DNA from: Dermatemys mawii | Lineage: Eukaryota; Chordata; Testudines; Dermatemydidae | Assembly: GCA_007922305.1 (NCBI GenBank) | Contig: ML677334.1 | Location: 59,994,858 to 60,058,857 of the forward strand | Length of the DNA stretch: 64,000 bases | Direction: 5' to 3' | Shown here: piece by piece, positions 21,711 to 34,239 of the stretch | How positions within the stretch are numbered: the first letter of the stretch is position 1 | Layout of the letters: every line of letters begins with the position of its first letter | Translations under genes and position numbers: made by a program | Notes under the pieces: model-generated | Seen by the model: the letters and a program-made list of their open reading frames with translations, nothing else | Database searches by the model: none | What the model was told of the DNA's origin: nothing

Positions 21711-23869
21711 TGAATCATAGAAGTGTAGGATTAGAGACTTCAAGGGTTCATCTAGTCCAGTCCCCTGCACTCAAGCCAGGACTACATAATAACTAGACCT
21801 TTCCTTACAGGTGTTTATCAAACCTGTTCTTAAAATCCTCCAATGATTGGGGTTCCAGAACTTCCTTAGGCAATTTGTTCCAATACTCTGTACCCTGACA
21901 GAAAGTTTTTCCTAATGTCCAACCTAAACCTCTCTTGCTGCAATTTAAGCCCATTACTACTTGTCCTATCCTCAGAGATTAACAAGAACAATTTTTCACC
22001 CTCTTCCTTGTAACAACTTCTTATGTACCTGAAAACTGAGGGGGGACATAAGTCTTCTTTTCTTCAGACTAAACAAACCCAGTTTTTTCGATTTTCCCTC
22101 ATAGATAATTTTTTTTCTAAACCTTTAATCATTTTTGTTGCTTTCCTCTGGACTTTATCCAATTTATTCACATATTTCCTGAAATGTGGTGCTCAGAACT
22201 GGACACAGCACTCCAGCTGAGGCCTTATCAGCACAGAGTAGAGCGGAGGAATTACTTCTTATGTCTTGTTTACAATACTCCTGCTAACACATCCCAGAAT
22301 GATGTTCTCTGTTTTTGCAACAGTGTTACAGTGACACACGTTTAGCTTGTGATCCACTGTAACCTCCAGATCCCTTTCTGCAGTATTCCTTCCTAGGTAA
22401 TCATTTTCCATTTTGTGTTTGTGTAATTGATTATTTCTTCCTAAGTGGAGCACTTTGCATTTGTCCTTATTGAATTTCATCCTGTTTACTTCAGACCATT
22501 TCTCTAGTTTGGGCAGATCATTTTCAATTTTAATCCTATCCTCTAAAGCAATTGCAACTCCTCCCAGCGTGGAATCGTCCACAAACTTTAAGTGTATTTT
22601 TGTAGCATCGTGACAACTGACCCCTGCGGTGCCTCCTGATGGCCGTCTGGGAATTAGCTCTTTCCAGCTCAGAGTGCCCTCTTCAGGCCAGTGTCTTGCT
22701 GTCCACTGGCCCCCATGTCCCAGTCAGACCCCAGTGACCCCGGCAATACCCCCACACTCTGCCTCTGAGTCTTCCCTTCCTGGGGAGCCCCCCATCCTCT
22801 GAGCCCCACCTTGCCTCAGTCTGTGGCTACTGCCAATCATCATCAAGTCCCTGCTCCCTGGGGCAGACTGCAGTGTAAGAACCAGTCATCATGGACAAGG
22901 GGGGTTCGGACCCGCTGCCTTTCCCTACAGCCCAGTACCTTTCTTAGGCCTTCTATCAGGCCTACAGCCTGGAGAGTTGCTAGTCTTGAGCTCCCCAGCT
23001 CCCTTGCCTACTCCCCCAGCACTATTCCACCTCAGGGTTCTACTGTACCCTGTCCTGGGGGCAGCCAGACCCTGCTCCCTCCCAGACTGGAGAGAGACTG
23101 TTTTAGCTCCTGCTTCTGAGCCCTTTTCTAGAGCCAGCTGTGGCCTGATTGGGGCTTGGCCCACCTGGGGCTGCTTTCCCAGTCAGCCCAGGCTTGCTAC
23201 TTTCCCCACCCACAGCCCTCAGCAGGGCTGTTTTAACCCCTTCAGGGTTGGAGTGGGTAACTACCCCATTACAACGCTCTATGCCATTATCTAAATCATT
23301 TATGAAGGTATTGAACAGAACTTGACCCAGGACCAATCCCTGCAGGACCCCACTTCCAGCCTGACTGTAAACCATCGATAAGTACTCTCTCGGAAAGTGT
23401 TTCCAGCCATTGTGCCCAATCTTATAATAGCTCCATCTAGGTTGTATTTCTCGAGTTTGTTTATGAGAAAGTCATGCAAGACCTATAAAAAGTCTTATTA
23501 AATTCAAAGTATACCACATCTACCACTGCCCCCCATCCACAAGGCTTGTTAACCTGTCAAAGAAATTTATAGGTTGGTGTGACATGATTTGTTCTTGACA
23601 AATCTATGCTGATTGCTACTCATCACCTTATCTTCCTGATGTTTTCAAATTGATTGCTTGATTACTAGCTCCACTATCTTTCTGGGTACTGAAATTAAGC
23701 TGAATGGCCTGTAATTCCCTGGGTTGTTCTTATTTCCCTTTTTTATAGAATGGCAATATATTTGCCCTTTTCCAGTCCTCTTGAATCTCTCTGTCTTCTA
23801 TGAGTTTTCAAAAATAATAGCTAATGGCTCAGATACCTTCTTAGGCAGCTCCTTAAGTATTCCTAGATG
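21711..23869 (-). mobile_element. CR1 LINE, antisense, inner copy
   Basis: A second antisense CR1 begins with its own 3' end (GAATCATAGAAGTGTAGGA, then CATCTAGTCCAGTCCCCTGC) and runs through the RT region to AAGTATTCCTAGATGA. The outer CR1 continues across it (GAGTATGCTG | AGTCTGCCTTC), so this copy jumped into the outer one in the same orientation. Interrupted by 22605-23276. Confidence 0.85.
22605..23276. mobile_element. C-rich LTR-like insertion in inner CR1
   Basis: About 670 bp of C-rich, non-coding sequence sits between CR1 text ending AACTTTAAGTGTA...GTAGCAT and text resuming GCTCTATGCCATTATC. It starts CGTGACAACTGACCCCTGCGG (a TG start mutated to CG is possible) and ends CCCCATTACA, compatible with a TG...CA solo LTR. 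The flanks AGCAT and ACGCT are only a weak target duplication. Related copies are, from memory, common in turtles. Confidence 0.5.
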
Positions 23870-23935
23870 AAGTCTGCCTTCTTGAAGTCTGCTGTCTTCA
23901 TTCTGCTGTTTTCCCTCCTAACATTATTTAAAATA

Positions 23936-26129
23936 AATATAAATAAACTAAAAGCATAGTAGTTTTAAATCTTTTGGACAATAGACACTAATTCAGATGC
24001 CTTGAGTGGAAGAGTAGGGTAGTGAGATTAGGGGTGAGGAGGAAAATATATCCAACCCTGAATTTCAGAAAGCTGTGAGGAAGAGGTATGTTTATGCCAG
24101 GTTTGTGCTGTATGATGCATAATCTACATGTTTTCAGAAATCGTTTCTTAGGTCTGAGAATGACTGGATTTAAAATCAAACAACTTAATTGGAAAATAAA
24201 GTTCTGGGTGTAGTGCTTTCTGTGTATTCTTTTTGAACATATTTCAGTTTCCTGCTCTAAGTATTCAAAAGCTGGCACTTCCGACTGTATATTGAGGCCA
24301 CTGCAAAAGAAGTAAATAAATTTTAAAAATCCTTGTGTTCTGAAAGGGATTGTGAACCAATGCAGCATGATCAGCTAAAAGCAATGCTAATGTTTTATAT
24401 TAAATGACTAACGGTCAGACTGCACCCTGCTTTATGGAAACCTATAAGTAGCTGAAGAAATGGAAAACTGAAGTTCTCTTTGCAAAGATTCCCCACTCTG
24501 TCTGGGAGTGGGAAAGGAGAAGACTGTTTGTTCCCCTGTAGAAGAAACTGAGCCTATTCCATAGTCCTGTGGATTTCTGGGATTTGTAAGGGCATAGGGC
24601 AATGCATAGATGAAAGAGGCTAGAAGGATGAAAGTATTATATCAAACCCTGATTTTCATAGCCATTTAAGGAGGAGTTATAGCGGAGTTGTTGCCGTGTG
24701 GCTTGGGTAGGGTGATCAGATAGTCAGTATGAAAAATCGGGACATGAGACTGGGGGTAATAGGTGCCTATATAAGACAAAACCCTGAATATTGGGACTGT
24801 CCCTATAAAATCGGGACATCTGATCACCCAAACTGCTTGGGTGGAATTGAAGTGCCAGAATTTTGTGTATCTGCTGCAGCCTGCAAACCCTGCTTTCAGA
24901 AGATGTTCCTAAATGGAGCGAAGCAGGAAAGTTAGCATAGTTCGTATTCTTGGCCTACAAGTTGCCAGAAGAAACAATGCACGTCCAACCTAATTTAACC
25001 TCTGGTCCTCCCAGGCCTGCCTCTTGCACATGTGTGGATTCTCAGAGCAAAGATCAGCCCTTACTGGGACAGAAAAACTACAATGCTGTGAAGGTGGCTA
25101 ACCTAAACATTCTCTTCAGGCAGGCAAAAAAATATATACGTTTTGCATACTGGCTTGTGGGGCACAATCTGGCCTTTAGTGAGGCTTCCCCCCCATTAAA
25201 TAAATGAATAAAAAATTGAAATGCAATATGTAGCTTTAACTTTTCTGAAGTTCTTTGTTTAGCAGATGTGATATCTTGTTTGTTCAAAACAGGACCATGT
25301 ACCCCTGAAGTCTATTAATGACATTGAAAAGTCTCATGAGTATCCTAAACCATGATTATTCAGGTGTCATGATATTTGGGTGGCCAGTGTTGTATTGGAC
25401 AAAGTACAGTATAAATATTTACAAAGAATATTAGCATTAGCTACATGCAGAATTTTTAATACAGGGAAATAGGGTACAGTATTTATAAGTCTCAGTATTT
25501 AGAGGGATAACCTCCATAGAGCGGTTTGTGGGTATGGCTGAATGAATTTGCATCAAATTAAATGTTTGTATTGTGTTTTTCTGGGGAGCTGCAAAGAGCC
25601 TATGCTATTAACTATAGATTTTAGTTTCTGGCATGAATCACAAACACCTTGTAAAACAATGTGGATCATGATTTTTAAAATTCCTTTTACAGGAATAAAA
25701 ATGGGAATATTTCTGTGTGAATCACATGCTTATTTAGTGCTATCTCCTCTGTCATTCAGCTGGGGTTCATCACTAAATTTGCTTATAAGCATTGTGGGAA
25801 GTGCCACTTCCCTTATTCTATTTCGCGTGTGTTGTTTGTGCTCCAAAGATGCTGAATAGCCAGTGGTTGAGTGACTACTGCCTTCATCATTGCTCTGAGG
25901 CAAATTTCATTGTCATCCTCTTCTTCTTCATCTTAGATCAGAAAAGTAAGACTGCTGCTGATTATGCTTGCCAGCTCACTAATTCTTGTGAGAGTGGGAC
26001 TTCACAGATGATTAACTGCTACTGTACTTTATATTGCTTTGTAACTATGCTCATCTTAAACCTGAGATGAGAAAATTGATTTAGTTTTTAATATGGGTTT
26101 GTGTAACCAATTAATCATAAAAGTATTCT
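23936..26129. other. Intron, mostly anonymous
   Basis: Holds the MITE at 24709-24834. The rest is AT-rich without coding signal. Open frames up to 126 codons (minus strand, 23988-24368) have no recognisable content. Confidence 0.5.
24709..24834. mobile_element. Palindromic MITE (AGGGTGATCAGAT)
   Basis: Ends AGGGTGATCAGATAG and CATCTGATCACCC are inverted repeats, and inner segments AAAATCGGGACAT occur near both ends. The 8-mer GCTTGGGT flanks it at 24701-24708 and 24835-24842. The family is familiar from turtles as AGGGTGACCAGATGTCCCGATTTT. Confidence 0.8.
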
Positions 26130-26330
26130 CCATCTACTATAGGCTGTCTCCCCTCCTGCTGTGAGGTCTTCACAATCTAAAAACTCTTTGGGGGCGGAGA
26201 CTGTCACATTTTTTGTTTTTGTTTTTGTTTTTGTTTTTTGTTACAGAGTTTAATACAATGGGCCTCTGACTAGGATGAGGTCTCTAGGTGATACTGCAAT
26301 AAAATGTTTAAATTTTTAAGTCGTCACTGA
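26130..26330 (+). mobile_element. L2-type LINE 3' end relic
   Basis: Contains AAACTCTTTGGGGGCGGAGACTGTC, then TTTAATACAATGGGCCTCTGAC, then AGGTGATACTGCAATAAAATG. This matches the L2/L3 3' UTR order (CTTGAGGGCAGGGACTGTGTC, AGCACAGTGCCTGGC, GGTGCTCAATAAATG). A GTTTTT array (26209-26240) has expanded inside it. Confidence 0.65.
26209..26240. repeat. (GTTTTT)n microsatellite
   Basis: Four to five G-T5/T6 units in the middle of the L2 relic. Confidence 0.85.
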
Positions 26331-27238
26331 AAAATGTGGCCACTGATGAAAATTTGAAATGCATGATGCTTCAATAATGCTTGAAATAATAGTGAGAGAT
26401 GTATGATAATGGTTGAGTTAGGAATAGCTGAAGCAGTAATGCTGTCTTTGTGATTGCACCCATGCCAACTGTGTGGGATATTTATCAAAAGAATTGGAAA
26501 ATATGTGTTGTGTTTATACTGATTTAGCATCGTCTCTGAAATAACTTTACAGATACCAGGCTAATACGGGGTTATAAACTTCCGTAGTTTGAGTGCATGC
26601 CATTTGTTAGCTGGTGCTTTACAATATGTGGAAAAGTTTTTGAACTTTTTTTTAAAACAGCCTAAAACATTGTAGTGCTGCGGAACTTTACAACATAACT
26701 ACACCGTAATCAGTTTCTGCTTTATAATTAAATGACCTAACTTTCAAATTAGTAAATTGACATAACGGAGCTGGCTTACCTAACAAGAAGAGTGATATAT
26801 CAGTTTTGTTTTCATGTTTAGTAGTTTCCTTTAGGGAAGCTGCCTTATGTTATCTGGCCTCCTCTTAACTTTAATATGGCATTTACATGTAAAGACATTC
26901 CCTTTTACATAGTGACACCCCAAAAATGTGGTGGTCTACAATTAGTCTTGTGCTGTTCTAGTCAGTTTCATACATGCTTGGGTGGTGTGGGTGGGTGAGA
27001 CATTGATTAGCTGAGGTTCATATGAGAATAATATGAAAAATGTCCAGAAAATGGGGCTTTAATTATTAATAGGGATGTGGATGGTTTGGGTTTTTTCTTG
27101 TTTCAAGCTTAATTTTCAAAATAAAATCCCTCAACTGAAAAGCTTTAAGTCAAGCAGTGTACACAAAAGTAGGGAAATGTGTTCCTCTCTTTATTTCTGG
27201 CACAGCTGATAGGGTACAGTATCAGATCACCTGAGATT
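26331..27238. other. Intron, anonymous
   Basis: AT-rich sequence with no recognised element. Confidence 0.5.
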
Positions 27239-27246
27239 CTCTAAAT

Positions 27247-27474
27247 CAGGGGTCTTCAAACTTTTTCCTCGGCAGCCCCTTCTCACAGAGGAAAAAGTCA
27301 TGTGACCCCCTGCGGGTATGTCCACTGAAATGCTGCTGCGGAAAGCGAAAGCTTCCGCTTTCCATGGTGGCATTTCGGCGATACTAAAATAGCCCGCCGG
27401 GGATATCAGTGGTCTCCTGGGCAGGATCGGCGGCGGCACTGGGGGTCTCGTGCACCCCAGTTTGATGACTGTCG
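27247..27474. mobile_element. hAT MITE with long internal hairpin
   Basis: 228 bp flanked by a perfect 8-bp target duplication CTCTAAAT (27239-27246, 27475-27482). Left end CAGGGGTCTTCAAAC; right end GTTTGATGACTGTCG. The interior stem 27327-27347 pairs with 27355-27376 (GAAATGC...GGAAAGCG / CCGCTTTCC...GCATTTC) around an AAGCTT loop. Same family as 18476-18691. Confidence 0.93.
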
Positions 27475-27482
27475 CTCTAAAT

Positions 27483-29551
27483 CACAGTGGAAAATATTCC
27501 AGAACTCAGCAATTTCCCAGTAATCCTCTAGGGAGACTGAGTGACTTTGGGGAAAAAGGTAATGAAATATAGATCTTGCTGGTCTTTATTTAAATTAGAA
27601 AAAAAGACTGCAAAGTTGAATTAACAGTGAACCTTCTCAAGAGACTGAACGATTTCTTCAAACATTGATGAGAATATGAAATTAGAGTGTACACAGAAAA
27701 GGGAATGCACAACCCGCTCAATATATATTTTTACAGTACACTCTAAAATTTAGTCTCCTCCTCTGTGAGCTAATAGTCTCATGCTCTCGTTCAAAGATTA
27801 TTTATGGACTAATACATTATTAAAACAAGTAATCCACGTGACTGTAGGATATGTCACATCCTCCTATCAACTTTGCCCTTCTTAGAGATTGTGCCAGTCT
27901 CCAGTGGGTTGCCCACTAACTGACAGGGAGTGGCTTTAGAAAACCTCACTAACCTGTGGATATCTCAAGCAAACTTTCAGACTTAATTGAACTTGGCATG
28001 GAATGCCCCCATACAGTTAGGTAAGAGGCAAATGTATTGGGGCAGAGTTTGAGACTACATAGAACTGATCCATATTTTTGTGATTAATAATTCCAATGTA
28101 TTCCAAAGATCTTTTTCCTACTTAACAGCCCAGAATGCTTCATTGTAAAAACTGAAATTGTTTCATGGTCTCCCTTACTTTATGCACACCTCCTCCCACA
28201 CCTCTTTTCTATGTTACAGAGCGGTGTATTTTGTTTTTGGATGAGGGCGCTGGTGAACTAATTACATCATTGCTTATGGCCTACAGTTTCTTTAAAATTT
28301 ATCACTCTCTTTTAAAAATCCTAATGGAGAGAATATCAAGCCAGGCCTATCATTTTAAAATTAGGAAATGCACATTAAAACATTAATGCTGTTGTCATCA
28401 GCAGTTAACAGTGTACATACGCTCTAGTCTTAGCACCTGCATTCTCTTCCACTCCCAACCTATCTACTCTCTTGAAACAAACTCTGTTTCTGCTGCTTCT
28501 TTAGGCCCTGTTGTTCCATAGTCTGACCATCATAGAAACCCAGAGAGATAAGACAGGAGGTGCTGAGTTCCATCAATGCCATATGCTTAGAGGAAGCGAA
28601 TGGTGTGAAAATGCCCCCTTGATCATGTCTGTTATATGATTGCAAAGAGATTTTGAATTTAATAAAATATAGATTAGTCCCATCCTTTAATCTCATGATC
28701 AGTAGTGTTGTTTGTTTTCAAGTCTGATTTTTGCTTTCAGTAGGCGTTCTCCTTTTCCTCTGCATGAGAACTAACATTTATACCTCTTTATTCCCCCCAG
28801 TCATGTTTTAGGATGTAATTATGCAGAGAAGGGCAATGAGGCAAACAAAAACCCTCAAAAAAGGAGGTTGCTTCCTCTCCCCTCCCCATATTTAGGACCT
28901 CAAAACAGACTTTAATACTGTTAATATGCTACTGTAAACATATTTCTGATGGGAGTCACAGGCAGAGTTTATTCTATAATATATGTTAAAAAAGGATTGG
29001 AAGAGCTTAGTTTATGATGCCAAATGGAGACCTAATTCATGTGCCATGCAAGTTACTTTGCTGCTTATTTCATATGCAGGGCTGTTTGATTTTGTTAATG
29101 TGAAACATTTAGTGGTTGTGGACGTCAGCCCCTCACCCTGCCCGCAAAGCAAAAAACAGTGCAGCTTTGCTACACACTGCAAGTACTGGATGTGGGGAGG
29201 ACAAGTCGGGGGATAAGGAGTCCCCTCCCTGCTACGAAGTTGTGTGTGTGACTGAAGGATTCTTTCAGCAGGGGGTTGAGGGTGATTTAGGGTGGCACAA
29301 GTCTATTTCAGTCAGTGACCTGAAGTAGCTTCTGCAAAGTAGCTGCAGAGTTACTTTTAGGGCTTCAAGGGTGGTGGGAAGCATGCCTGCTTTGCTTCTG
29401 CCCAATTTCTAGTGCCTTGGCCTATGGGCTGGTCTAAGGATTTGTGTGGCATGTTACGAGAATGATCATTGCCCACTATGGCCTATTTTGCTAGCTGGAG
29501 GATGTTGCTGTGATGTGAGGCTTGCATTTGAGGGTCTGATGGAATCATAAG
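27483..29551. other. Intron, anonymous
   Basis: No gene or intact element recognised. Confidence 0.5.
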
Positions 29552-29559
29552 GCAGAAAT

Positions 29560-30017
29560 CAGGGCCGTCTTTAGGATTTATTGGACCCTACACAGTATTA
29601 TTAAACTGGTGCCCCATGCCCAATTTGGGGCACAGCCACCACCCTGCCCCTGGACCCCGAGAAGAATCCCCGCCCCCCTCCCCGTTGCTGACACACACCA
29701 AGCTTTGTATGCGGCAGATGCAGTGGCATCTTGGGCTTACAGGGGGATGGACAAGGCCACAAAAGAGACTGAGCCATTCGGCCTGCCTCACGGCGGTGGA
29801 GAGTTACCGTTCCCTGCAAAGACCCCCATACTCTCTCTCTCTCTCTCTCTCTCATGCAGAATACCAACACATTCAGCTCTGTGAATACGGCCCCTGCACC
29901 AGGAGACTGTAGCACGTGCTGGGTGTGTGGGAATCGACCTGCTCTGACCTGCTGTCCCGGTGGTGCCCCAAATTTTCAGGTGCCCTACACAACCATGTAT
30001 ACCTAAGGATGGCCCTG
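29560..30017. mobile_element. hAT non-autonomous element (CAGGGCCGTCTTTAG)
   Basis: Left end CAGGGCCGTCTTTAGGATTT and right end TACCTAAGGATGGCCCTG are inverted repeats, and GGACCCTACAC / GGTGCCCTACAC motifs follow inside each end. Flanking GCAGAAAT (29552-29559) and ACAGGAAT (30018-30025) agree at 6 of 8. A CT microsatellite lies at 29831-29852. The ends resemble those of the transposase-bearing element at 62060-63024. Confidence 0.8.
29831..29852. repeat. (CT)n microsatellite
   Basis: Eleven CT units inside the hAT element. Confidence 0.9.
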
Positions 30018-30025
30018 ACAGGAAT

Positions 30026-31087
30026 GCTCCCTAGTTAATGGGATGACAAATGAGTGATGGAAGTGACAATGTTGTGTGACTGACCTGGGAAAGGCCCTTT
30101 ACCTGTTTCTGCTTCTGGTGGTACAATGCTTTGCTGGAGGGGAAAATGGAATACTGAAGATAGAAGGGGTAGAACAAAGGAAGGGGAAACAGGAAATGCA
30201 TCTGGGCTTGGAAAGAAAATAAGGGGGAATCTTAGTGTGGAAACAGGAAAGGAGATAATACCCATATGTTTACATGCAGGAAGTTAATTGAGTGTATGTT
30301 AAGTTTATTTGCCTGTTCTCTCTATTGTTTTCTCTTCATTTCATGACAGAGAATTAACATAATCCATTTAGGAATGACATAACTTTAAAACAGTGTTCTA
30401 TACAGAAGCATTGCGTGAGATGCCTGCAGTGTAGCCTTTACTTCAAGGTTTTGAGCGGAAGTGAGTCATGAATTGCTTCTGGCTTTACAGGTTGTCACTC
30501 CCTTTGCTTGCCAGCTAAAAGGTGTATTGGAATTTTCCAGGTACAGCATTGTGGGAGGTGAGAAGGGGAAGGAAATGGGAGAGGCCGTGGGTTGAGATTT
30601 GGAGAAGGAAGGAAGGGCATATCTCAGAGAACTAAGTCCCTTAATGTAACTTGTTTAGTGAATGAAGGAACAGTAGAAAGCTTAAAAAAAAATTCCTGCT
30701 GTAAATCTATATTCAGATGAGTACTGCTGTCTTTGTTTGCTACCTTTTTTATTACCACTTCTTTTTATTAATTTGAAATGCAAACTGATTTTCTCTCCAG
30801 CATGGATTTCAACACATTTTTGTGCTCATGCCAAGAACACTCTGTTCTGTTAAGTCATTTAGTGACGTTGAATGCTGGCCCGAAGCCAAGCTGGGTCAAG
30901 TTCATTCAAATAAGTTTTAGCGTAGGCTCTCACTGGGTTAGGAATGTCAGTCTTGTCTTCACAGGATAGGGTGCTCCGTTGTCAGTTTTTCTAAAGTTAA
31001 GTGGGTTGATTTTTTTTTTTTTAAATTGGCAACACACAAACAAAAAAACTCAATTTCATGCATGTGAATGAGATCGCAAAATGGACC
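30026..31087. other. Intron, anonymous
   Basis: Includes purine-rich stretches (30140-30250, 30540-30620) and a poly-T near 31009-31022. No coding signal. Confidence 0.5.
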
Positions 31088-31688
31088 TAGAATGGGGTTG
31101 GCAAACTTTTTGGCCTGAGGGCCACATCAAGGAATAGAAATTGTATGGTCGGCCATGAATGCTCACAAAATTGGGATTGGAGTGTGGGAGGAGGAGGGCG
31201 AGGGCTCTGGGGTGCGGCTGGAGGTGAGGACTTTGGAGTGTAGGATGGTGCTCTGCACTGGACTAAGGGGTTTGAAGGGCAGGAGGGGGATCAGGACTGA
31301 GGCAGGGTGCAGGGAGAGGCTCAGTGGCGCAGGCTTTAAGCAGCGCTTACCTCAAGTGGCTTTCAGAAGTGGTGGCATGTCCCTTCTCTGCCTCCTCCGT
31401 GGAGGCACGGCCAGGTGGGCTCTGCAGGCGCTGGCCCATCTGCAGGCGCTGCCCCTGTAGCTCCCATTGGAGCACAAAGGAGCCGGAGCGGGGCCATGCT
31501 GCGGCTTCTGGGAGCCACATGATACAGCCCCCGACCCAGCGCCCAGGCCGGAGCAGGACTGAGCTGCATGGTTCGGCCCCCGACCTAGCACCTTGGCAGG
31601 AGCATTGGAGCAGGGCAGGCCCCAGACTCCGCTCCCCAGCAGGAGTTTGTGGGCCTGGCCTGCAGGCTATAATTTGCCCACTTCTGAT
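31088..31688. mobile_element. hAT non-autonomous element (GGGCAAAC family)
   Basis: Left end GGGGTTGGCAAACTTTTTGGCCTGAGGGCC and right end GGCCTGCAGGCTATAATTTGCCCACTTCTG match the ends of the 18399 and 44200 elements. GC-rich non-coding interior. Flanks are too diverged to call a target duplication. GC richness gives several chance open frames on both strands. Confidence 0.8.
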
Positions 31689-33984
31689 GTGGAACATAAA
31701 ACAAAACCTGAATATTGTGGCTTTCCTTCTCTTTATCAGATTTTGATGGCTTTTATTATCCCTTTCTACTTCAGTCTAGACACTGCTGTGTATCTTTTCT
31801 GTTCAGCTCTGGGAGTACTACTGAAATGCCAGTGCAGAACCCTGGTTGTGATAGAAATAGATACAGCATGGTTAATTATATTAACACTATAATGTCCCAA
31901 TCTAGGGCAGTAGTTCATATGCTCTTCCCCCCACATTCAAGATTCTGGGCTTCACTCTCTTATCTTCAGTGTATTTATGGCTGTTCTTTAAAATACATAC
32001 AATTATACTTCTATTCTAATATATACATACACCTTAAAGACATTTATTCTGGGTCCATGTCCCTCCTAAAGAATTGTACTGTGTTACGATGGTGAAAAAA
32101 TCTGCCTTCATTTTGTTGCTGTCTAGTTCCAACTTCCCTGTCAGGGGACTGACTGTATTACTGCTGCTTTGCATAGTAGCGTACTTTTCCTTCCTGTAAC
32201 CCCACCACAAATCACGCTCCAGTCCCTCCCTTCCCCCTCACTTCCAGTAACTGCTCTGTGAGCAATAATTTTGGAACCACTGGCAAAATAAGAGCCTGTT
32301 TGACAAGTTCATAAAACTCTTAAAACAGGACACTAAGAGATATAAAGTTAGGGACATAATTAAGCTGTCTGTGAGACAACTGTTTAATGTTTCAAGTTCA
32401 GAAGTGAAATCAATTTTTTCCACCCTATCTCTTACATTTTTTTATTATGAATAAAATATCTGGGACAATTCCATGATTAAAATGGGGGGAGAAAAGGGCA
32501 TATGTATAAAAGAATGGAGATGTAAATTAAGGAGGAGGTGATTCACAGATCCCAGCTGAAATTTCTGTCCCTTAGACTGTATTAACATCTTTTTTGGAGT
32601 CATATGTCGTATTATGTTTCTGGGTCTTGTCTCAATTGTTGTTTGGTCTTTAAGGGGGAGAAACATAGTAGTACCAAGTTCCCATGGTTCAACACCCACT
32701 CTTCAGCTGCTTGTTAGAGCTTGCTAGCTTATCTTCACTGTGTGGGAGAGTAGAGGTCCATCAACTTTCTGCTCATCACTAGATGTCACTCATTTTGCAA
32801 TTTTTTGAAATATCATTTGGGTTGGATTTTTTTTTTTCTGAAGTCATTCTGCTTCCTCACTGCCACAGCCAACGGGGGGTGTATGTGCGTGTGTGTAGAA
32901 ATGACTAGAAATTCTAATGATCTCTTCCATCCTATCACCTCTCGCCCCATAAAATTGTCCTATTTTGGTACTTAGTAGTTTTGAATTCTTATATGGCATA
33001 TTCCTTTCTCTTTGTTCTTTTTGTCATTTTTATATAGTTCTGTTACCTACTGTGTAAGAGGCAAAAATAACAATAGCTGATCTTTTCAAAAATGATTTTA
33101 AAAATATAAACAAAGGGAGACATAGTGATAGAACAGTTGGATCACAAAAAGGGATACTTATAAAAACAACCCCAAACTGAACTAGTATGTATGAAGTGGA
33201 AAAGGAGAACTCCCAAACCAAAAATTAACTCGGGTTACCTGCTGATACCTTTTGATGTGTTAGGCAGTGGATGATGATGATATAAAAAAAGAGAGCGGGA
33301 CAAGGGGTGTGTGTATGTGTGTACCAAGATGATTTTGCACATGTGCCTGCTGAGATGATTTTGCTGCTGTTGTCTAGTAAATTCTGTGGAATTTGGTGCC
33401 TCTCTTGGCTTTTTTTCTGTCTTCTCCAGCATCTTTGTATTAGTTTGGTGTCTGTACTGACTCTGCAGTGTAAAATATCCTAAAGTTTTAGGCACATTAC
33501 TTTTTTTTTTTTTTTTTTTATGGGGTGGTGGCGGGGGGACTAGTCAGTGATGACTTGGTACTGCTGAATGCCTAGCTAACCTTCAGCATGTTTACTCCAA
33601 AAGTGGAATTTCCAGGGAGAGAAATATGTCCACCAAAGATAAAATGTAAACAGGTATTTCATAGTACTGGAAGTGCTTCTCTCTTTCCTCCCCCCCTCCC
33701 CCCCACTATTGAAACGTGACTTTGAGAGTGACTTCTTGGTACTAGTCAACTTTTATAGTACACAGGCAACTATTTTGAGGCAATGCTGCTTTATTGGTTG
33801 ATAGGCAGGAACACCTCTGCTGAGTCAAGCTGTTGCCTAATGGGTCCCTTCTCCCTCCTCTGTCATCCTCCCACACATGCAGGGATTCAAGTGGGTCAGT
33901 TTTGTGCTGTCTGATTTTATGTAAAACTAGATGTCCTTAGGTGTCTTCAGAATTCATTTAATAATAATTTAGCAGTACTTCTGT
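31689..33984. other. Intron, anonymous
   Basis: AT-rich. A poly-T tract at 33501-33519 and short GT tracts at 32880-32897 and 33307-33322 are present. No gene recognised. Confidence 0.5.
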
Positions 33985-33989
33985 AGCAC

Positions 33990-34165
33990 ATTCTATTTGA
34001 GGATATCCATGTTCTTCAAATGTTAACAAATTAAGACACTCAATGGCCTTGTGAAGTAGGTGAGAAGTAATCCCATTCTACAGATGAGAAGCTTCACTTT
34101 CCCGTTTTACAAATGAAGAAGCTGAGGCATTGTCTGTACAGAATTTTTTTTCTAGATAATAGAAG
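33990..34165 (-). mobile_element. MIR-type SINE relic
   Basis: Antisense MIR order: AATGGCCTTGTGAAGTAGGTG, AATCCCATTCTACAGATGAGAAG, then TTTTACAAATGAAGAAGCTGAGGCA. The last two are both counterparts of the same MIR segment, so part of it seems duplicated. Confidence 0.7.
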
Positions 34166-34239
34166 GTGTGAATTTAAAATCCTATAGTTATACCGTTATT
34201 ACCCTCCATTTGGACACTGTTGTTTTCAGATATGAGTGG

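Larger units (their letters stand above)
19805..23935 (-). mobile_element. CR1 LINE, antisense, outer copy of a nested stack
   Basis: The 3' end lies near 19805 (AATCTTAGAAATGTAGGACTGG on the + strand). The sequence runs through the antisense RT region (TGACATGATTTGTTCTTGAC, AGTTAAGCTGACTGGTCTGTAATTCC, ATATTTGCCCTTT) to CTGCCAACTCTCCTGAACTC and TTTCTGAGTATGCTG at 21710. It resumes as AGTCTGCCTTCTTGAAGTC from 23870. Insertions split it at 20592-20915, 21381-21500 and 21711-23869. Confidence 0.85.

Noticed and set aside
22811..23375. Several 80-105 codon open frames, proline- and serine-rich
   Set aside because: C-rich LTR-like insertion. No protein family pattern, and frames are open on both strands.
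29601..29915. Open frames with an RERERERE or SLSLSL run
   Set aside because: The run is translation of the CT microsatellite inside a hAT element.
31155..31746. Open frames up to 140 codons on both strands
   Set aside because: GC-rich interior of a hAT element; overlapping frames on both strands indicate base composition.
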